Shown here: positions 16,408 through 24,997 of the stretch, one piece after another
How the letters are laid out: every line of letters begins with the position of its first letter
Numbering within the stretch: position 1 is the stretch's first letter
DNA from: Phycicoccus duodecadis
GTDB taxonomy: Bacteria > Actinomycetota > Actinomycetes > Actinomycetales > Dermatophilaceae
DNA length: 64,000 nucleotides
Reading direction: 5' to 3'
Assembly: GCF_002846495.1 (NCBI RefSeq)
Contig: NZ_PJNE01000001.1
Span: 2,294,001 to 2,358,000, forward strand
The notes under the pieces: model-generated
The model's input: only the letters and a program-made list of their open reading frames with translations
Told to the model about the DNA's origin: nothing
Database searches by the model: none
Program-made: the position numbers and the translations under genes

Positions 16408-17066
16408 AGATCACCGGCACCTCGACGCTCGACGCCCCACCCTCCGTGGTGTGGCGCGCCATCCTCGACCCCGCCGTGCTGGCCCGCTGCATCCCGGGCT
16501 GCGAGGCGCTGACCACCGTCGGCGAGGACCGTTACGCCATGACCGTCACCGCCGGGGTGGCCGCCATCAAGGGCACGTACACCGGCGAGGTGGCGCTCAC
16601 CGACATGGAGAAGCCCTCGGTCCTGCGCCTGCGCGCCAACGGCTCCGGCGCCCCCGGCACCATCGACGCCGACGTGCGGGTGCGCCTGGCCCCCTCGGCC
16701 GGCGGCGGCACCGACCTCAGCTACGAGGCCGACGCCACCGTCGGCGGCACCATCGGCGGGGTGGGCCAGCGGATGCTCGCCGGCGTCACCCGCAAGATGG
16801 CGGGCCAGTTCTTCAGCGCCCTCGACGCCGACATCGCGGCGCCCGGGGCGGTCACCGTCGTCCCCGGCGGCCCCCCAGCCGGTTCCGGCGTCCCGGCCGT
16901 CCCGGCCCCCGCGGGCACCCCGGCGGTCGGCCAGACGTTCAGCGGGAGGGCGGCCGCGGCCCCGACGGCCCGCTCGTCCCGCGACCTGGTCCTGGCCGCC
17001 GTCGCGGGCGGTCTCCTGGCCCTGGCCGGCGTCGCGCTCGGCGCCCGGATCGGAAGGAACCGCTGA
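16404..17066 (+). CDS. CoxG-like SRPBCC protein with C-terminal membrane anchor
   Basis: A 220-residue protein. Residues 1-145 form a SRPBCC/CoxG domain (start MKITGTSTLDAPPSVVWRAI; GEDRYAMTVTAGVAAIKGTY). A Pro/Ala-rich linker follows, then one C-terminal hydrophobic helix (DLVLAAVAGGLLALAGVALG) and a short basic tail. CoxG proteins associate with molybdenum hydroxylases and are thought to anchor them to the membrane or link them to quinone reduction. Overlaps of four bases upstream (ATGA) and TGATG downstream place it in the same operon. Confidence 0.87.
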   Translation: MKITGTSTLDAPPSVVWRAILDPAVLARCIPGCEALTTVGEDRYAMTVTAGVAAIKGTYTGEVALTDMEKPSVLRLRANGSGAPGTIDADVRVRLAPSAGGGTDLSYEADATVGGTIGGVGQRMLAGVTRKMAGQFFSALDADIAAPGAVTVVPGGPPAGSGVPAVPAPAGTPAVGQTFSGRAAAAPTARSSRDLVLAAVAGGLLALAGVALGARIGRNR

Positions 17067-17965
17067 TGCGCCCGTTCACCGTCGCCGCCGTGCAGGTCGC
17101 CCCGCACCCGGGGGCCCTCACGGCCGAGTCCGTCACCCACAACATCGACCGCTGCGTCGAGTACGTGCGCCGCTGCGTCGAGGCCACCGGCGCCGAGCTC
17201 GTGGTGCTGCCCGAGTCGTGCACCACCGGCTTCACCCCCGGCATCCCCACCGAGGAGCTCTGGGAGCTCGTCTCGGAGGTCCCCGGGCCCATCACGCAGC
17301 GGCTCTGCGACGTCGCCGCCGAGCTCGGCATCCACCTCGTCGCCGGCACCTACGAGCGGGGCCCCAGCCCCGAGACGGTCTACAACTGCTCGGTGCTGAT
17401 CGACCCGCGCGGCGTCGTCCGGGGGGTCTACCGCAAGACCCACCCGTTCTGCACCGAGGCGGTCTCCGGCGGCGGCTGGGTCACCTCGGGCGACACCGTC
17501 ACCGTGGTCGACACCGAGCTGGGGCGGATCGGCATGATCATCTGCTTCGACGGCGACTACCCCGAGCTGTCGCGCATCCAGGCGGTGCGCGGGGCCGAGG
17601 TCATCTGCCGTCCCTCGGCGCTGCTGCGCTCGGCCGACGTCTGGGAGCTCACCTCGCGGGCCCGGGCCTACGACAACCACGTCTACGTCGTCGGCGCCAA
17701 CGCCACCGGCACCGACGCCGCCGGCGTGCACTACTTCGGCAACTCGCACGTGGTGACTCCCATCGGCCACATCGTCGCCAAGGCCGCCTCCCACGAGGGA
17801 TGGGTCAGCGCCCGCCTCGACCCGGCCGAGGCGCTGGCGTCGCTGACCCCCGGCTCCAACGTCGGCCAGGGCTTCGACCACCTGCGCGACCGCAACCTCG
17901 ACCTCATCCGGAGCCACCGCGAGGACCTCGAGGCCCCCGCAAAGTCCTCGTTCCCGCACGCCTGA
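17066..17965 (+). CDS. Nitrilase-superfamily carbon-nitrogen hydrolase (amidase)
   Basis: The 299-residue protein has the complete Glu-Lys-Cys triad: E50 in VVLPESC, K124 in VYRKTHPF and C160 in IICFDGDYPE. Such enzymes hydrolyse amides, N-carbamoyl compounds or nitriles. It is the last gene of the molybdenum hydroxylase operon (TGATG overlap with the CoxG-like gene). In the proposed pathway it would hydrolyse malonamate to malonate and ammonia; direct cleavage of ureidomalonate to malonate (ureidomalonase role) is the competing possibility. Nothing in the sequence alone fixes the substrate. Confidence 0.88.
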   Translation: MRPFTVAAVQVAPHPGALTAESVTHNIDRCVEYVRRCVEATGAELVVLPESCTTGFTPGIPTEELWELVSEVPGPITQRLCDVAAELGIHLVAGTYERGPSPETVYNCSVLIDPRGVVRGVYRKTHPFCTEAVSGGGWVTSGDTVTVVDTELGRIGMIICFDGDYPELSRIQAVRGAEVICRPSALLRSADVWELTSRARAYDNHVYVVGANATGTDAAGVHYFGNSHVVTPIGHIVAKAASHEGWVSARLDPAEALASLTPGSNVGQGFDHLRDRNLDLIRSHREDLEAPAKSSFPHA

Positions 17966-18053
17966 GCCCGGCCGCCACCGACCCTGGCGCGCGAGCGGAC
18001 GGATCTGGGACAGTGGGAGAACCCGGTCCCACCCACACACCAGGAGGCGCGTC

Positions 18054-18434
18054 GTGCCTCGAGAGGTCCTCTGCACCCCCGACGCCCCGAGCTCGCCGCT
18101 CTACAGCCAGGGCGTGCGGGCCGGGGGACACCTCCACGTCTCGGGGCTCGTGGGCATCGACCCGAGCACCGGCGAGCTGGCCGGAGCGGGCATCCAGGAC
18201 CAGACCCGCCAGGCGCTGCGCAACTGCCGGGCGGTCCTGGGCGCCGGCGGGGCCACGCTGGACGACGTGGTCGAGGTGGGTGTCCTGCTGACCCGGTCCG
18301 AGGACTTCGCCGGCCTCAACGAGGAGTACGCCCGCTGGTTCCCCCCTCCGGGCCCGGCGCGGTACGTGGCGCGGCTCGGCGTGGACCTGCCCGGGGTCCT
18401 CGTCTCGATCCGGATGACCGCCGTCACCGCCTGA
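18054..18434 (+). CDS. RidA-family (YjgF/UK114) protein
   Basis: The 126-residue protein begins PREVLCTPDAPSSPLYSQGV and contains HLHVSGLVGIDPSTGEL and a C-terminal RLGVDLPGVLVSIRMTAV. An arginine in that last block corresponds to the conserved substrate arginine of RidA. RidA enzymes speed hydrolysis of reactive enamine/imine intermediates; members in pyrimidine pathways (RutC) act on aminoacrylate-type products. A clear AGGAGG near 18041 fixes the GTG start at 18054. It has its own leader 88 bp after the amidase gene. Confidence 0.87.
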   Translation: MPREVLCTPDAPSSPLYSQGVRAGGHLHVSGLVGIDPSTGELAGAGIQDQTRQALRNCRAVLGAGGATLDDVVEVGVLLTRSEDFAGLNEEYARWFPPPGPARYVARLGVDLPGVLVSIRMTAVTA

Positions 18435-18600
18435 GCCCGCGCGACCGTCTGCGGCCGGGCAGTCCCCCGTTGCCACTCGCCGACCGCCGCTGTCGGCGGA
18501 CCGCCGACGGCACGGGGCGCGACCCGCTACCCTCGCCGACTAGGCGCTCCGGTACGGGGCGTCGCGACGCACGCCCGGGGTGGGCGGGGAGGGATGCGCC

Positions 18601-19098
18601 ATGCAGGTCACGATGCTCGTCATCGGGGGGGTCGGGATCGCGCTGCTGCTCGTCTCGCTGCTCCTCGGCGACCTGCTCGACGGCGTCCTCGACGGCATCG
18701 GCCCGGACGCGCTGTCCGGCCTGGCCATCGCGGGCTTCCTCGCGGCGTTCGGCTTCGTGGGGGCCCTGACGCTGGAGGCCGGCGCCTCGGGGCCGGTCGC
18801 GATCCTGGTCGGCCTGGTCGCGGGGGTGGCCGCGGCCGCGGTGGCCGGCCTCGCCACCCGGCGCCTGATGCGTGGCGGCGACGAGTCGACGGTGCGCTCC
18901 TCGCGCCTGGTCGGGCTCACCGGCACCGTGGTCGAGCCGGTCCCGGTCGACGGCTACGGGATGGTCAGCGTGGTCGCCGCGGGACACATCACCCGGCTCA
19001 ACGCGCGCGCGGCCGAGCCCCTCGGCAGCGGCACCGCCGTGGTCGTCACGGCCGTCCTCAGCCCCACCTCGGTCACGGTCGCCCGCCAGGGCGCCTGA
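18601..19098 (+). CDS. NfeD-like membrane protein
   Basis: A 165-residue protein with three to four hydrophobic helices (MLVIGGVGIALLLVSLLLG, then ALSGLAIAGFLAAFGFVGAL and a third near residue 70) and a C-terminal OB-like domain (RLVGLTGTVVEPVPVDGYGM). This is the short NfeD form that usually precedes a flotillin gene, and it does so here, 95 bp upstream. NfeD proteins are thought to assist SPFH proteins in membrane microdomains. TACCCT near 18531 is a possible -10 with a leader of about 60 bases. No link to the catabolic genes is evident. Confidence 0.78.
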   Translation: MQVTMLVIGGVGIALLLVSLLLGDLLDGVLDGIGPDALSGLAIAGFLAAFGFVGALTLEAGASGPVAILVGLVAGVAAAAVAGLATRRLMRGGDESTVRSSRLVGLTGTVVEPVPVDGYGMVSVVAAGHITRLNARAAEPLGSGTAVVVTAVLSPTSVTVARQGA

Positions 19099-19193
19099 CC
19101 CGCAGCCGGGCGGCGGAACCGGGGGTCCGCCGCCCACGTCCATCGTTCACCAACTCAGCTCGGGTGCCGCGCACCCGGAAAGGTCAGGCACCC

Positions 19194-20741
19194 ATGTTCG
19201 GGTTCGATGTCTCCGTCGGTCTCGTCGCCGTCCTAGGGCTCGTCCTCCTCGTCGTCCTCAGCGGGCTCGTCATCGCCTCGCGCTACCGCGTGGCCGGCCC
19301 CAACGAGGCGTTCATCGTCACCGGCCGCAAGGGCAAGGAGGTCAAGAACCCCGAGACGGGCGAGATGTCCACCGACCTCTCCGGCCAGAAGGTCGTCATG
19401 GGCGGCGGCATCTTCGTGGTGCCGTTCGTGCAGCGCCTGCACATCCTCGACCTGTCGAGCCGCCGCATCATGGTGCAGATCCGGGGGGCGGTCTCGGGGC
19501 AGGGCGTCAAGCTCAACCTCGACGGCGTCGCCATCGTCAAGGTCGGCGGCAACGAGGACTCCATCCGGGCCGCGGCCCAGCGCTTCCTGACCCAGCAGGG
19601 CGAGATCGAGACCTTCACCCAGGAGACCCTCGCCGGGTCGCTGCGCTCGATCGTCGGCTCACTCACGGTCGAGCAGATCATCCGCGACCGGGCCGCGTTC
19701 GCCCAGCGGGTCGCCGACGAGGCCGAGTCCTCGCTCACCGGCCAGGGCCTGGTCCTCGACACCTTCCAGATCCAGGACATCACCGACGACGGCACCTACC
19801 TCTCCGACCTCGGGCGCCCCGAGTCGGCCAAGGTCGGCCAGCTGGCCGCCATCGCCGAGGCCAACGCCCGCCAGGCCGCCGAGCAGGCCCGCATCGTCGC
19901 CGAGCAGGAGATCGCGGTCAGCCAGCGCCAGCTCGCGCTGAAGACCGCCGAGATCAAGGCCGAGACCGACGCCGCGCAGGCCCAGGCCGCCGCGGCCGGT
20001 CCGCTCGCCCAGGCCGACCGCGACCAGGCGATCCTCACCGAGCAGGAGAAGGTCGCCGTGCGCCAGGCCGCCCTCAAGGAGCGCCAGCTCGACACCGAGG
20101 TGCGCAAGCCCGCGGACGCCGCCCGCTATCGCGTGGAGCAGGAGGCCGAGGCCGCGCGCAACGCCGCCATCGCCGAGGCCGAGGCCCGCAAGGCCGCCAG
20201 CATCGCCGCCGCCCAGGCCGACGCCGAGAAGGCCCGCCTCACCGGTGAGGCCGAGAAGGCGCGCCGCTCGGCCCTGGCCGACGCCGAGGCCATCGAGGGC
20301 ACCCGGCGCGGTGAGGCCGACAAGGCCCTGCGCGTGGCCCAGGCCGACGCGACCCGCGCCGAGGGCGAGGCCCAGGCCAGCGCGATCCTCGCCACCGGGC
20401 AGGCCGAGGCCGAGGCGATGAACAAGCGCGCCGACGCCTTCGCCCGCTACAACGAGGCCGCGGTGCTGCAGATGCTGGTCGAGGTGCTGCCCAAGGTGGC
20501 CCGCGAGGTCGCGGCGCCGATGGCCGCCATCGACCACCTCACCGTCGTCTCCACCGACGGCGCCGGGGCCCTGCCCAGGCAGGTGACCGACAACCTCACC
20601 CAGACCCTGGCCATGCTCAAGAACACCACCGGCGTCGACATGCAGGAGATCCTCCAGCGGTACACCGCGAACGCCACCGGCGGGTCGGCCGCGGCCGCTG
20701 CGCCGGCGGTCGCGGCCCCGCGGGGCGACGCCGGCGCCTGA
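19194..20741 (+). CDS. Flotillin-family SPFH protein
   Basis: The 515-residue protein has one N-terminal helix (LVAVLGLVLLVVLSGLVIAS), an SPFH domain to about residue 200 (SLTVEQIIRDRAAF, LDTFQIQDI) and a long coiled coil rich in EA/AE repeats (about 215-420), then a C-terminal segment with LVEVLPKVAREVAAPM. Flotillins scaffold ordered membrane regions and form large cages. A GGAAAGG site about 10 bases before the ATG supports the start. Its pairing with NfeD is standard. The pair lies between catabolic operons that run in the same direction and is closed by a terminator. Confidence 0.88.
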   Translation: MFGFDVSVGLVAVLGLVLLVVLSGLVIASRYRVAGPNEAFIVTGRKGKEVKNPETGEMSTDLSGQKVVMGGGIFVVPFVQRLHILDLSSRRIMVQIRGAVSGQGVKLNLDGVAIVKVGGNEDSIRAAAQRFLTQQGEIETFTQETLAGSLRSIVGSLTVEQIIRDRAAFAQRVADEAESSLTGQGLVLDTFQIQDITDDGTYLSDLGRPESAKVGQLAAIAEANARQAAEQARIVAEQEIAVSQRQLALKTAEIKAETDAAQAQAAAAGPLAQADRDQAILTEQEKVAVRQAALKERQLDTEVRKPADAARYRVEQEAEAARNAAIAEAEARKAASIAAAQADAEKARLTGEAEKARRSALADAEAIEGTRRGEADKALRVAQADATRAEGEAQASAILATGQAEAEAMNKRADAFARYNEAAVLQMLVEVLPKVAREVAAPMAAIDHLTVVSTDGAGALPRQVTDNLTQTLAMLKNTTGVDMQEILQRYTANATGGSAAAAAPAVAAPRGDAGA

Positions 20742-20761
20742 CGGTCCAGCGCACGAGCCAA

Positions 20762-20803
20762 CGAGGGCCCCCCGTCGCCGTTGGCGAGGATGGGGGGCCC
20801 TCG
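20762..20803. terminator. Terminator after the flotillin gene
   Basis: A perfect 12-bp stem, CGAGGGCCCCCC at 20762-20773 with its complement at 20792-20803, begins 20 bases after the flotillin stop. The loop contains a smaller inverted pair. No T-run is visible, as is usual in this genome. Confidence 0.75.
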
Positions 20804-20821
20804 CGGCATCCGTCGGCATGA

Positions 20822-20853
20822 TCTGCCAACGCGACCCGCGCCGGATGCCGGTT
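20822..20853 (+). promoter_or_regulatory. Possible operator region upstream of hyuA
   Basis: TCTGCCAAC (20822-20830) differs at the first two positions from the GTTGCCAAC site. CCGGATGCCGGTT (20841-20853) is the exact inverse of a 13-mer beside the permease site. No convincing -10 box with the usual spacing was found, so this is the weakest of the four candidate sites. Confidence 0.3.
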
Positions 20854-20864
20854 GGATCGAGGGC

Positions 20865-22991
20865 ATGACGGCAGATCAGCGGCGTATCCGGGTCGGCATC
20901 GACACCGGTGGGACGTTCACCGACGTGGTCGCCGTCGACGAGGTCTCGGGCGAGGTCGTCACCACGAAGACGCCCAGCACGCCGGCCAACCCCGCCGACG
21001 GCTTCATCGCCGGCATCGAGAAGATCCTGGGCCTGATGGGGGCCGACGGCACCGACCTCACCGCCGTCAGCCACGGCACCACGGTGGCCACCAACAAGCT
21101 GCTCGAGGGCAAGGTCGAGCGGCTGGGCTTCGTGACGACCGAGGGCTACGAGTTCATGCTCGAGATCGCCCGCCAGGCCGTGCCCGACGGCTACGGCAAC
21201 AGCTACTTCTGGGTCAAGCCGCCGCGCATCGTCCCGGCCGACGCCGTGCGCACCGTGCGGGGCCGGCTCGACGTCTCGGGTGGGGAGGTGCGCCCGTTCT
21301 CGGAGGAGGACGCCGTGGCCGCCGCTCGGTTCTTCCGTGAGCGCGGCATCACGACCATCGGGGTGTGCTTCCTGCACTCCTACGCGAACGACGAGCACGA
21401 GCTCGCGATGCGCGAGGTGCTGCGGCGCGAGCACCCCGAGGCGGTGGTCTCGATCAGCAGCGAGGTGCTGCGCGAGTACCGCGAGTACGAGCGGGCGATG
21501 ACCACCCTGGTGGATGCCGCGGTCAAGCCCAACGTCAGCCGGTACGTCACGAACATCCACGAGCGGCTGGACGGCTTCACCGGCGGTCGGCCGGTGCCGT
21601 TCTACGTGATGAAGTCCAACGGCGGGGTGCTCTCGGCCGACGAGGTCGTGCACCAGCCGATCACGACCGTGCTGTCGGGGCCCGCGGCCGGGGCCCTCGG
21701 GGCCGCGCTCATCGCCGAGCGGGCGGGCTTCCCCCGGGTGCTCACCTGCGACGGTGGCGGCACCTCCACCGACGTCTCGGTGGTGCTCGACGGCGAGCCG
21801 ACGCTGACCACCGAGGGCTCGGTGGGCGCCTACCCCAGCAAGATCCCGATGATCGACGTCGTCACCGTGGGGGCCGGCGGCGGGTCGGTCGCGTGGGTCT
21901 CGCCCGAGGGCACGCTCAAGGTCGGGCCCCACTCGGCCGGCGCCGACCCCGGGCCGCTCTGCTACGGCCGCGGCGGCACCGAGCCGACCATCACCGACGC
22001 GCACCTGGTCCTCGGCCGCATCCCCCCGCACCTGCTGGGCGGCGAGATCCCGCTCGACGCCGAGGCCGCCCGGGCCGGGGTGGCGGCGCTGGCCGAGCGG
22101 CTCGGCCTCGACCTGGAGCGCTGTGCGGCCGGCATCCTGGAGATCTCGGCCTGGAACCAGGCCAACGCGCTGCGCCAGGTGTCGGTCAAGCGCGGGCTGG
22201 ACGTGCGCGACTTCATGTTGACCACCTTCGGCGGCTCGGGCTCGCTGCTGGCGTGCCGGCTGGTCGACGTGCTCGACCTGGCCGGCGCGGTCGTGCCGCA
22301 GAACCCCGGCAACCTCAGCGCCTTCGGGCTGCTCACCGTCGACGTGCGCAACGACTACGTGCAGACGCACGTGGCGCGCCACGAGGGGCTCGACCTCGGG
22401 GCGGTCGCCGGGGTGGTCGACGCGCTCACGGCGCGGGGGGCCGCGGCGCTGACGGCCGAGGGGTTCGGGGCCGACGCGCACCAGTTCGTACGCACCGCCG
22501 ACCTGCGCTACTTCGGGCAGGCGTACGAGGTGCGGGTGCCGGCCGGGGCCGGGGTCATCGACGACGCCTGGGCCGACGCGGTCGTCACGCGCTTCCACGA
22601 CGAGCACCGCGGCCTCTACGGCTACGACTTCCGCGACGAGCCGAGCCAGCAGGTCGAGTGGGTCAACCTGCGGGTCACCGGCGTCGGGCCCATCACCCGC
22701 CCCGAGCTGCAGCCGCTGGCCGCGCGCGTCGACGCCGACGGACCCGAACCGTCCGACCGGCCACGGCAGGGACACCCGGGGCAGCGCTCGACCCGGCCGG
22801 TCTGCTTCGACCCCGACGACGGGTACGTCGAGACCCCGATCCTCTGGCGTCCCGACCTGCGGGCGGGCGACACCTTCACCGGCCCCGCGGTCGTCGAGGA
22901 GTTCGGCTCGACCGTCCCGGTCCACCCCGGCTTCGCGGTACGCGTCGACACCTGGGGCAACCTCGTCATCACGAAGGAGGGCACCCGATGA
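20865..22991 (+). CDS. ATP-dependent hydantoinase/oxoprolinase subunit A (HyuA-like)
   Basis: The 708-residue protein has the Hydant_A_N motif VGIDTGGTFTDVVAVD at its start, HGTTVATNKLLEG near residue 65 and the second actin-like ATPase motif TCDGGGTSTDVSVV near residue 295. With HyuB it forms enzymes that use ATP to activate a cyclic amide for hydrolysis (N-methylhydantoinase, 5-oxoprolinase) or a ketone for carboxylation. Residues ~640-660 form a Pro/Arg-rich linker. The start and stop are coupled: ATGA overlaps hyuB. In this context a hydantoin- or dihydropyrimidine-like ring is plausible, but the substrate is unknown. Confidence 0.87.
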   Translation: MTADQRRIRVGIDTGGTFTDVVAVDEVSGEVVTTKTPSTPANPADGFIAGIEKILGLMGADGTDLTAVSHGTTVATNKLLEGKVERLGFVTTEGYEFMLEIARQAVPDGYGNSYFWVKPPRIVPADAVRTVRGRLDVSGGEVRPFSEEDAVAAARFFRERGITTIGVCFLHSYANDEHELAMREVLRREHPEAVVSISSEVLREYREYERAMTTLVDAAVKPNVSRYVTNIHERLDGFTGGRPVPFYVMKSNGGVLSADEVVHQPITTVLSGPAAGALGAALIAERAGFPRVLTCDGGGTSTDVSVVLDGEPTLTTEGSVGAYPSKIPMIDVVTVGAGGGSVAWVSPEGTLKVGPHSAGADPGPLCYGRGGTEPTITDAHLVLGRIPPHLLGGEIPLDAEAARAGVAALAERLGLDLERCAAGILEISAWNQANALRQVSVKRGLDVRDFMLTTFGGSGSLLACRLVDVLDLAGAVVPQNPGNLSAFGLLTVDVRNDYVQTHVARHEGLDLGAVAGVVDALTARGAAALTAEGFGADAHQFVRTADLRYFGQAYEVRVPAGAGVIDDAWADAVVTRFHDEHRGLYGYDFRDEPSQQVEWVNLRVTGVGPITRPELQPLAARVDADGPEPSDRPRQGHPGQRSTRPVCFDPDDGYVETPILWRPDLRAGDTFTGPAVVEEFGSTVPVHPGFAVRVDTWGNLVITKEGTR

Positions 22992-24997
22992 GCACGCAGG
23001 CCGCCACCGGCTCCCCGGCATCCCGACCCGACCCGGCCATCGACCTCGAGGCCTACCTCGCGGCGGCGCCGGCCAACCCCGCCGGCCTCCCCACCGCCTA
23101 CGAGCACGGCGGGCGCCTCACCGCCGAGGGCAGCACCGTCGACCCGATCCTGGTCGAGATCGTCCAGGGCACGCTGGCCAGCGTCGAGATGGAGGTCGAG
23201 ACCGCCATCGCACGCACCAGCCGCAGCCCGATGATCCGCGACGCCCACGACTTCCGCGCCGGCATCCACGACCGGCAGCTGCGCAAGCTCACCGGCCGGT
23301 CGTACTCGGCCCTGGTGCACCCGGTCGTGCGCGACTTCCCCATCGCGACCATGCGCGAGGGGGACGTGTTCTTCCACAACGACGTCTACGAGTCCGAGGG
23401 CGGCATCGGCCACCTGCCCGACCTGTGCGTCACGGTGCCGGTCTTCCACGACGGCGAGGTCGTCGCGTTCGTGCAGGCCTTCGGGCACCACGACGACATC
23501 GGCGGCGCCGTGCCCGGCTCGATGCCCAGCAACGCGCGCACCGTGTTCGAGGAAGGGCTATCGGTGCCACCGATCCGGCTGTGGGACGCCGGGACCCCCA
23601 ACCGCGCGGCCCTGCGCATCATGACCCGCAACAGCCGGATGCCCGACAGCCTGGCCGCCGACCTCGACGCCGAGTGCTCGGCCTGCCTCATGGGCGCGCG
23701 CCGGCTCGGCGAGCTGTTCGCGCGCTACGGCCGCGAGAGCGTCGAGACCGCCTTCGACGCCATCCTCGACGCCACCACGGAGACCTACCGGCGCGAGATC
23801 CTCGACCGCATCCCCGACGGCAGCTACGTGTGGGAGGACTACGCGGAGCACGACGGGGTCGACGAGCCGATGCTGCACGCCCAGCGGATCACGCTGACCA
23901 AGACCAGCACCGGCGGCCCGGGGCCCGGCGACGGCGGCCCGCGCCTGATCATCGACTTCACCGGCACCGGCGCCCAGGCCAAGGGCCCGATCAACCACTG
24001 CGGCGACTACGTGGGGGGCAACTTCCTGAAGAAGTGGCTCGCGCCGGTGCTGCGCAACCTGGCCGACACCCCGGAGCGGATGGCCGAGCTCGACGTCAAC
24101 GAGGGCGTGGTGCCGCTCATCGAGATGCGCTTCCCCGAGAAGGGCACCCTGCTCACGCCGGTCTACCCCGCCCCCACCAACGCCCGGACCTTCGTCATCC
24201 TGCGGCTGCTCGGCGTGCTCGCCGGCGTGGTGGCCAAGGCCGTCGACGGCCGGATGCCCGCCGACCAGGAGACCATCCGCTACACCGGCGTCTACGGCAA
24301 GGACCGCGACGGCAACGACTACCTGATGCGCGAGGTGCTCGGCGGCGGCTCGGGCGGGCGGTACTACGCCGACGGCGAGGACACCATCCACGTCGTGCCC
24401 GACAGCCGCAACCTGCCGACCGAGTTCACCGAGAGCCGGTTCCCGTTCCGGGTCGAGCGGCTCGGGCTGGCCGTCGACTCCGGCGGCGCCGGGCGCCACC
24501 GCGGTGGCCTGGGGTACGAGAAACACCTCCGGATGCTGGCCGACGCGCACTTCATGTCCATCGCCGACCGCTCGATCCTCGCGTGCTGGGGCGTCAAGGG
24601 CGGCAAGGCCGGGCGCCCCTTCGAGGTCACCGTCGACCTCGGCGGCCCCGACGAGCGCGTGGTCGACGCCCTGGCCGACGCCGAGCCGGTGCGCGCCGGG
24701 CAGGTCATCCGCATCCGCACCACCGGCGGCGGCGGCTGGGGCGACCCGCTCGAGCGCCCCTACGACGAGGTCGAGCGCGACCTGCGCTGGGGCAAGGTCT
24801 CGTTCGAGGGCGCCCGGCGTGACTACGGCGTGGTGGCCTCGGGCACCCGCGACGAGCCGCTGGTCGACGCCGCCGCCTCGGACGCGCTGCGCGCCGAACG
24901 CCGCGCGGCGCGGGGCGAGGAGCCGTTCTTCGACCGGGGCCCCGGGTACGCCCGGCTGAGCGGCGGCGCGACCTCGGCCGACGTCGACTGGCGGTGA
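22988..24997 (+). CDS. ATP-dependent hydantoinase/oxoprolinase subunit B (HyuB-like)
   Basis: The 669-residue partner of HyuA. After ~45 variable residues come STVDPILVEIVQGTLASVEM, typical of HyuB openings, and later GHHDDIGGAVPGSMP, IDFTGTGAQAKGPINH and AGRHRGGLGYEKHLRM. The family usually has about 550-600 residues; here both ends are extended. It overlaps hyuA by ATGA and the next gene by GTGA. HyuB is thought to bind and hydrolyse the substrate phosphorylated by HyuA. Confidence 0.87.
   Translation: MSTQAATGSPASRPDPAIDLEAYLAAAPANPAGLPTAYEHGGRLTAEGSTVDPILVEIVQGTLASVEMEVETAIARTSRSPMIRDAHDFRAGIHDRQLRKLTGRSYSALVHPVVRDFPIATMREGDVFFHNDVYESEGGIGHLPDLCVTVPVFHDGEVVAFVQAFGHHDDIGGAVPGSMPSNARTVFEEGLSVPPIRLWDAGTPNRAALRIMTRNSRMPDSLAADLDAECSACLMGARRLGELFARYGRESVETAFDAILDATTETYRREILDRIPDGSYVWEDYAEHDGVDEPMLHAQRITLTKTSTGGPGPGDGGPRLIIDFTGTGAQAKGPINHCGDYVGGNFLKKWLAPVLRNLADTPERMAELDVNEGVVPLIEMRFPEKGTLLTPVYPAPTNARTFVILRLLGVLAGVVAKAVDGRMPADQETIRYTGVYGKDRDGNDYLMREVLGGGSGGRYYADGEDTIHVVPDSRNLPTEFTESRFPFRVERLGLAVDSGGAGRHRGGLGYEKHLRMLADAHFMSIADRSILACWGVKGGKAGRPFEVTVDLGGPDERVVDALADAEPVRAGQVIRIRTTGGGGWGDPLERPYDEVERDLRWGKVSFEGARRDYGVVASGTRDEPLVDAAASDALRAERRAARGEEPFFDRGPGYARLSGGATSADVDWR

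Noticed and set aside
20865..24997. N-methylhydantoinase of creatinine degradation
   Set aside because: No creatinine deaminase or N-carbamoylsarcosine amidohydrolase gene accompanies the pair.
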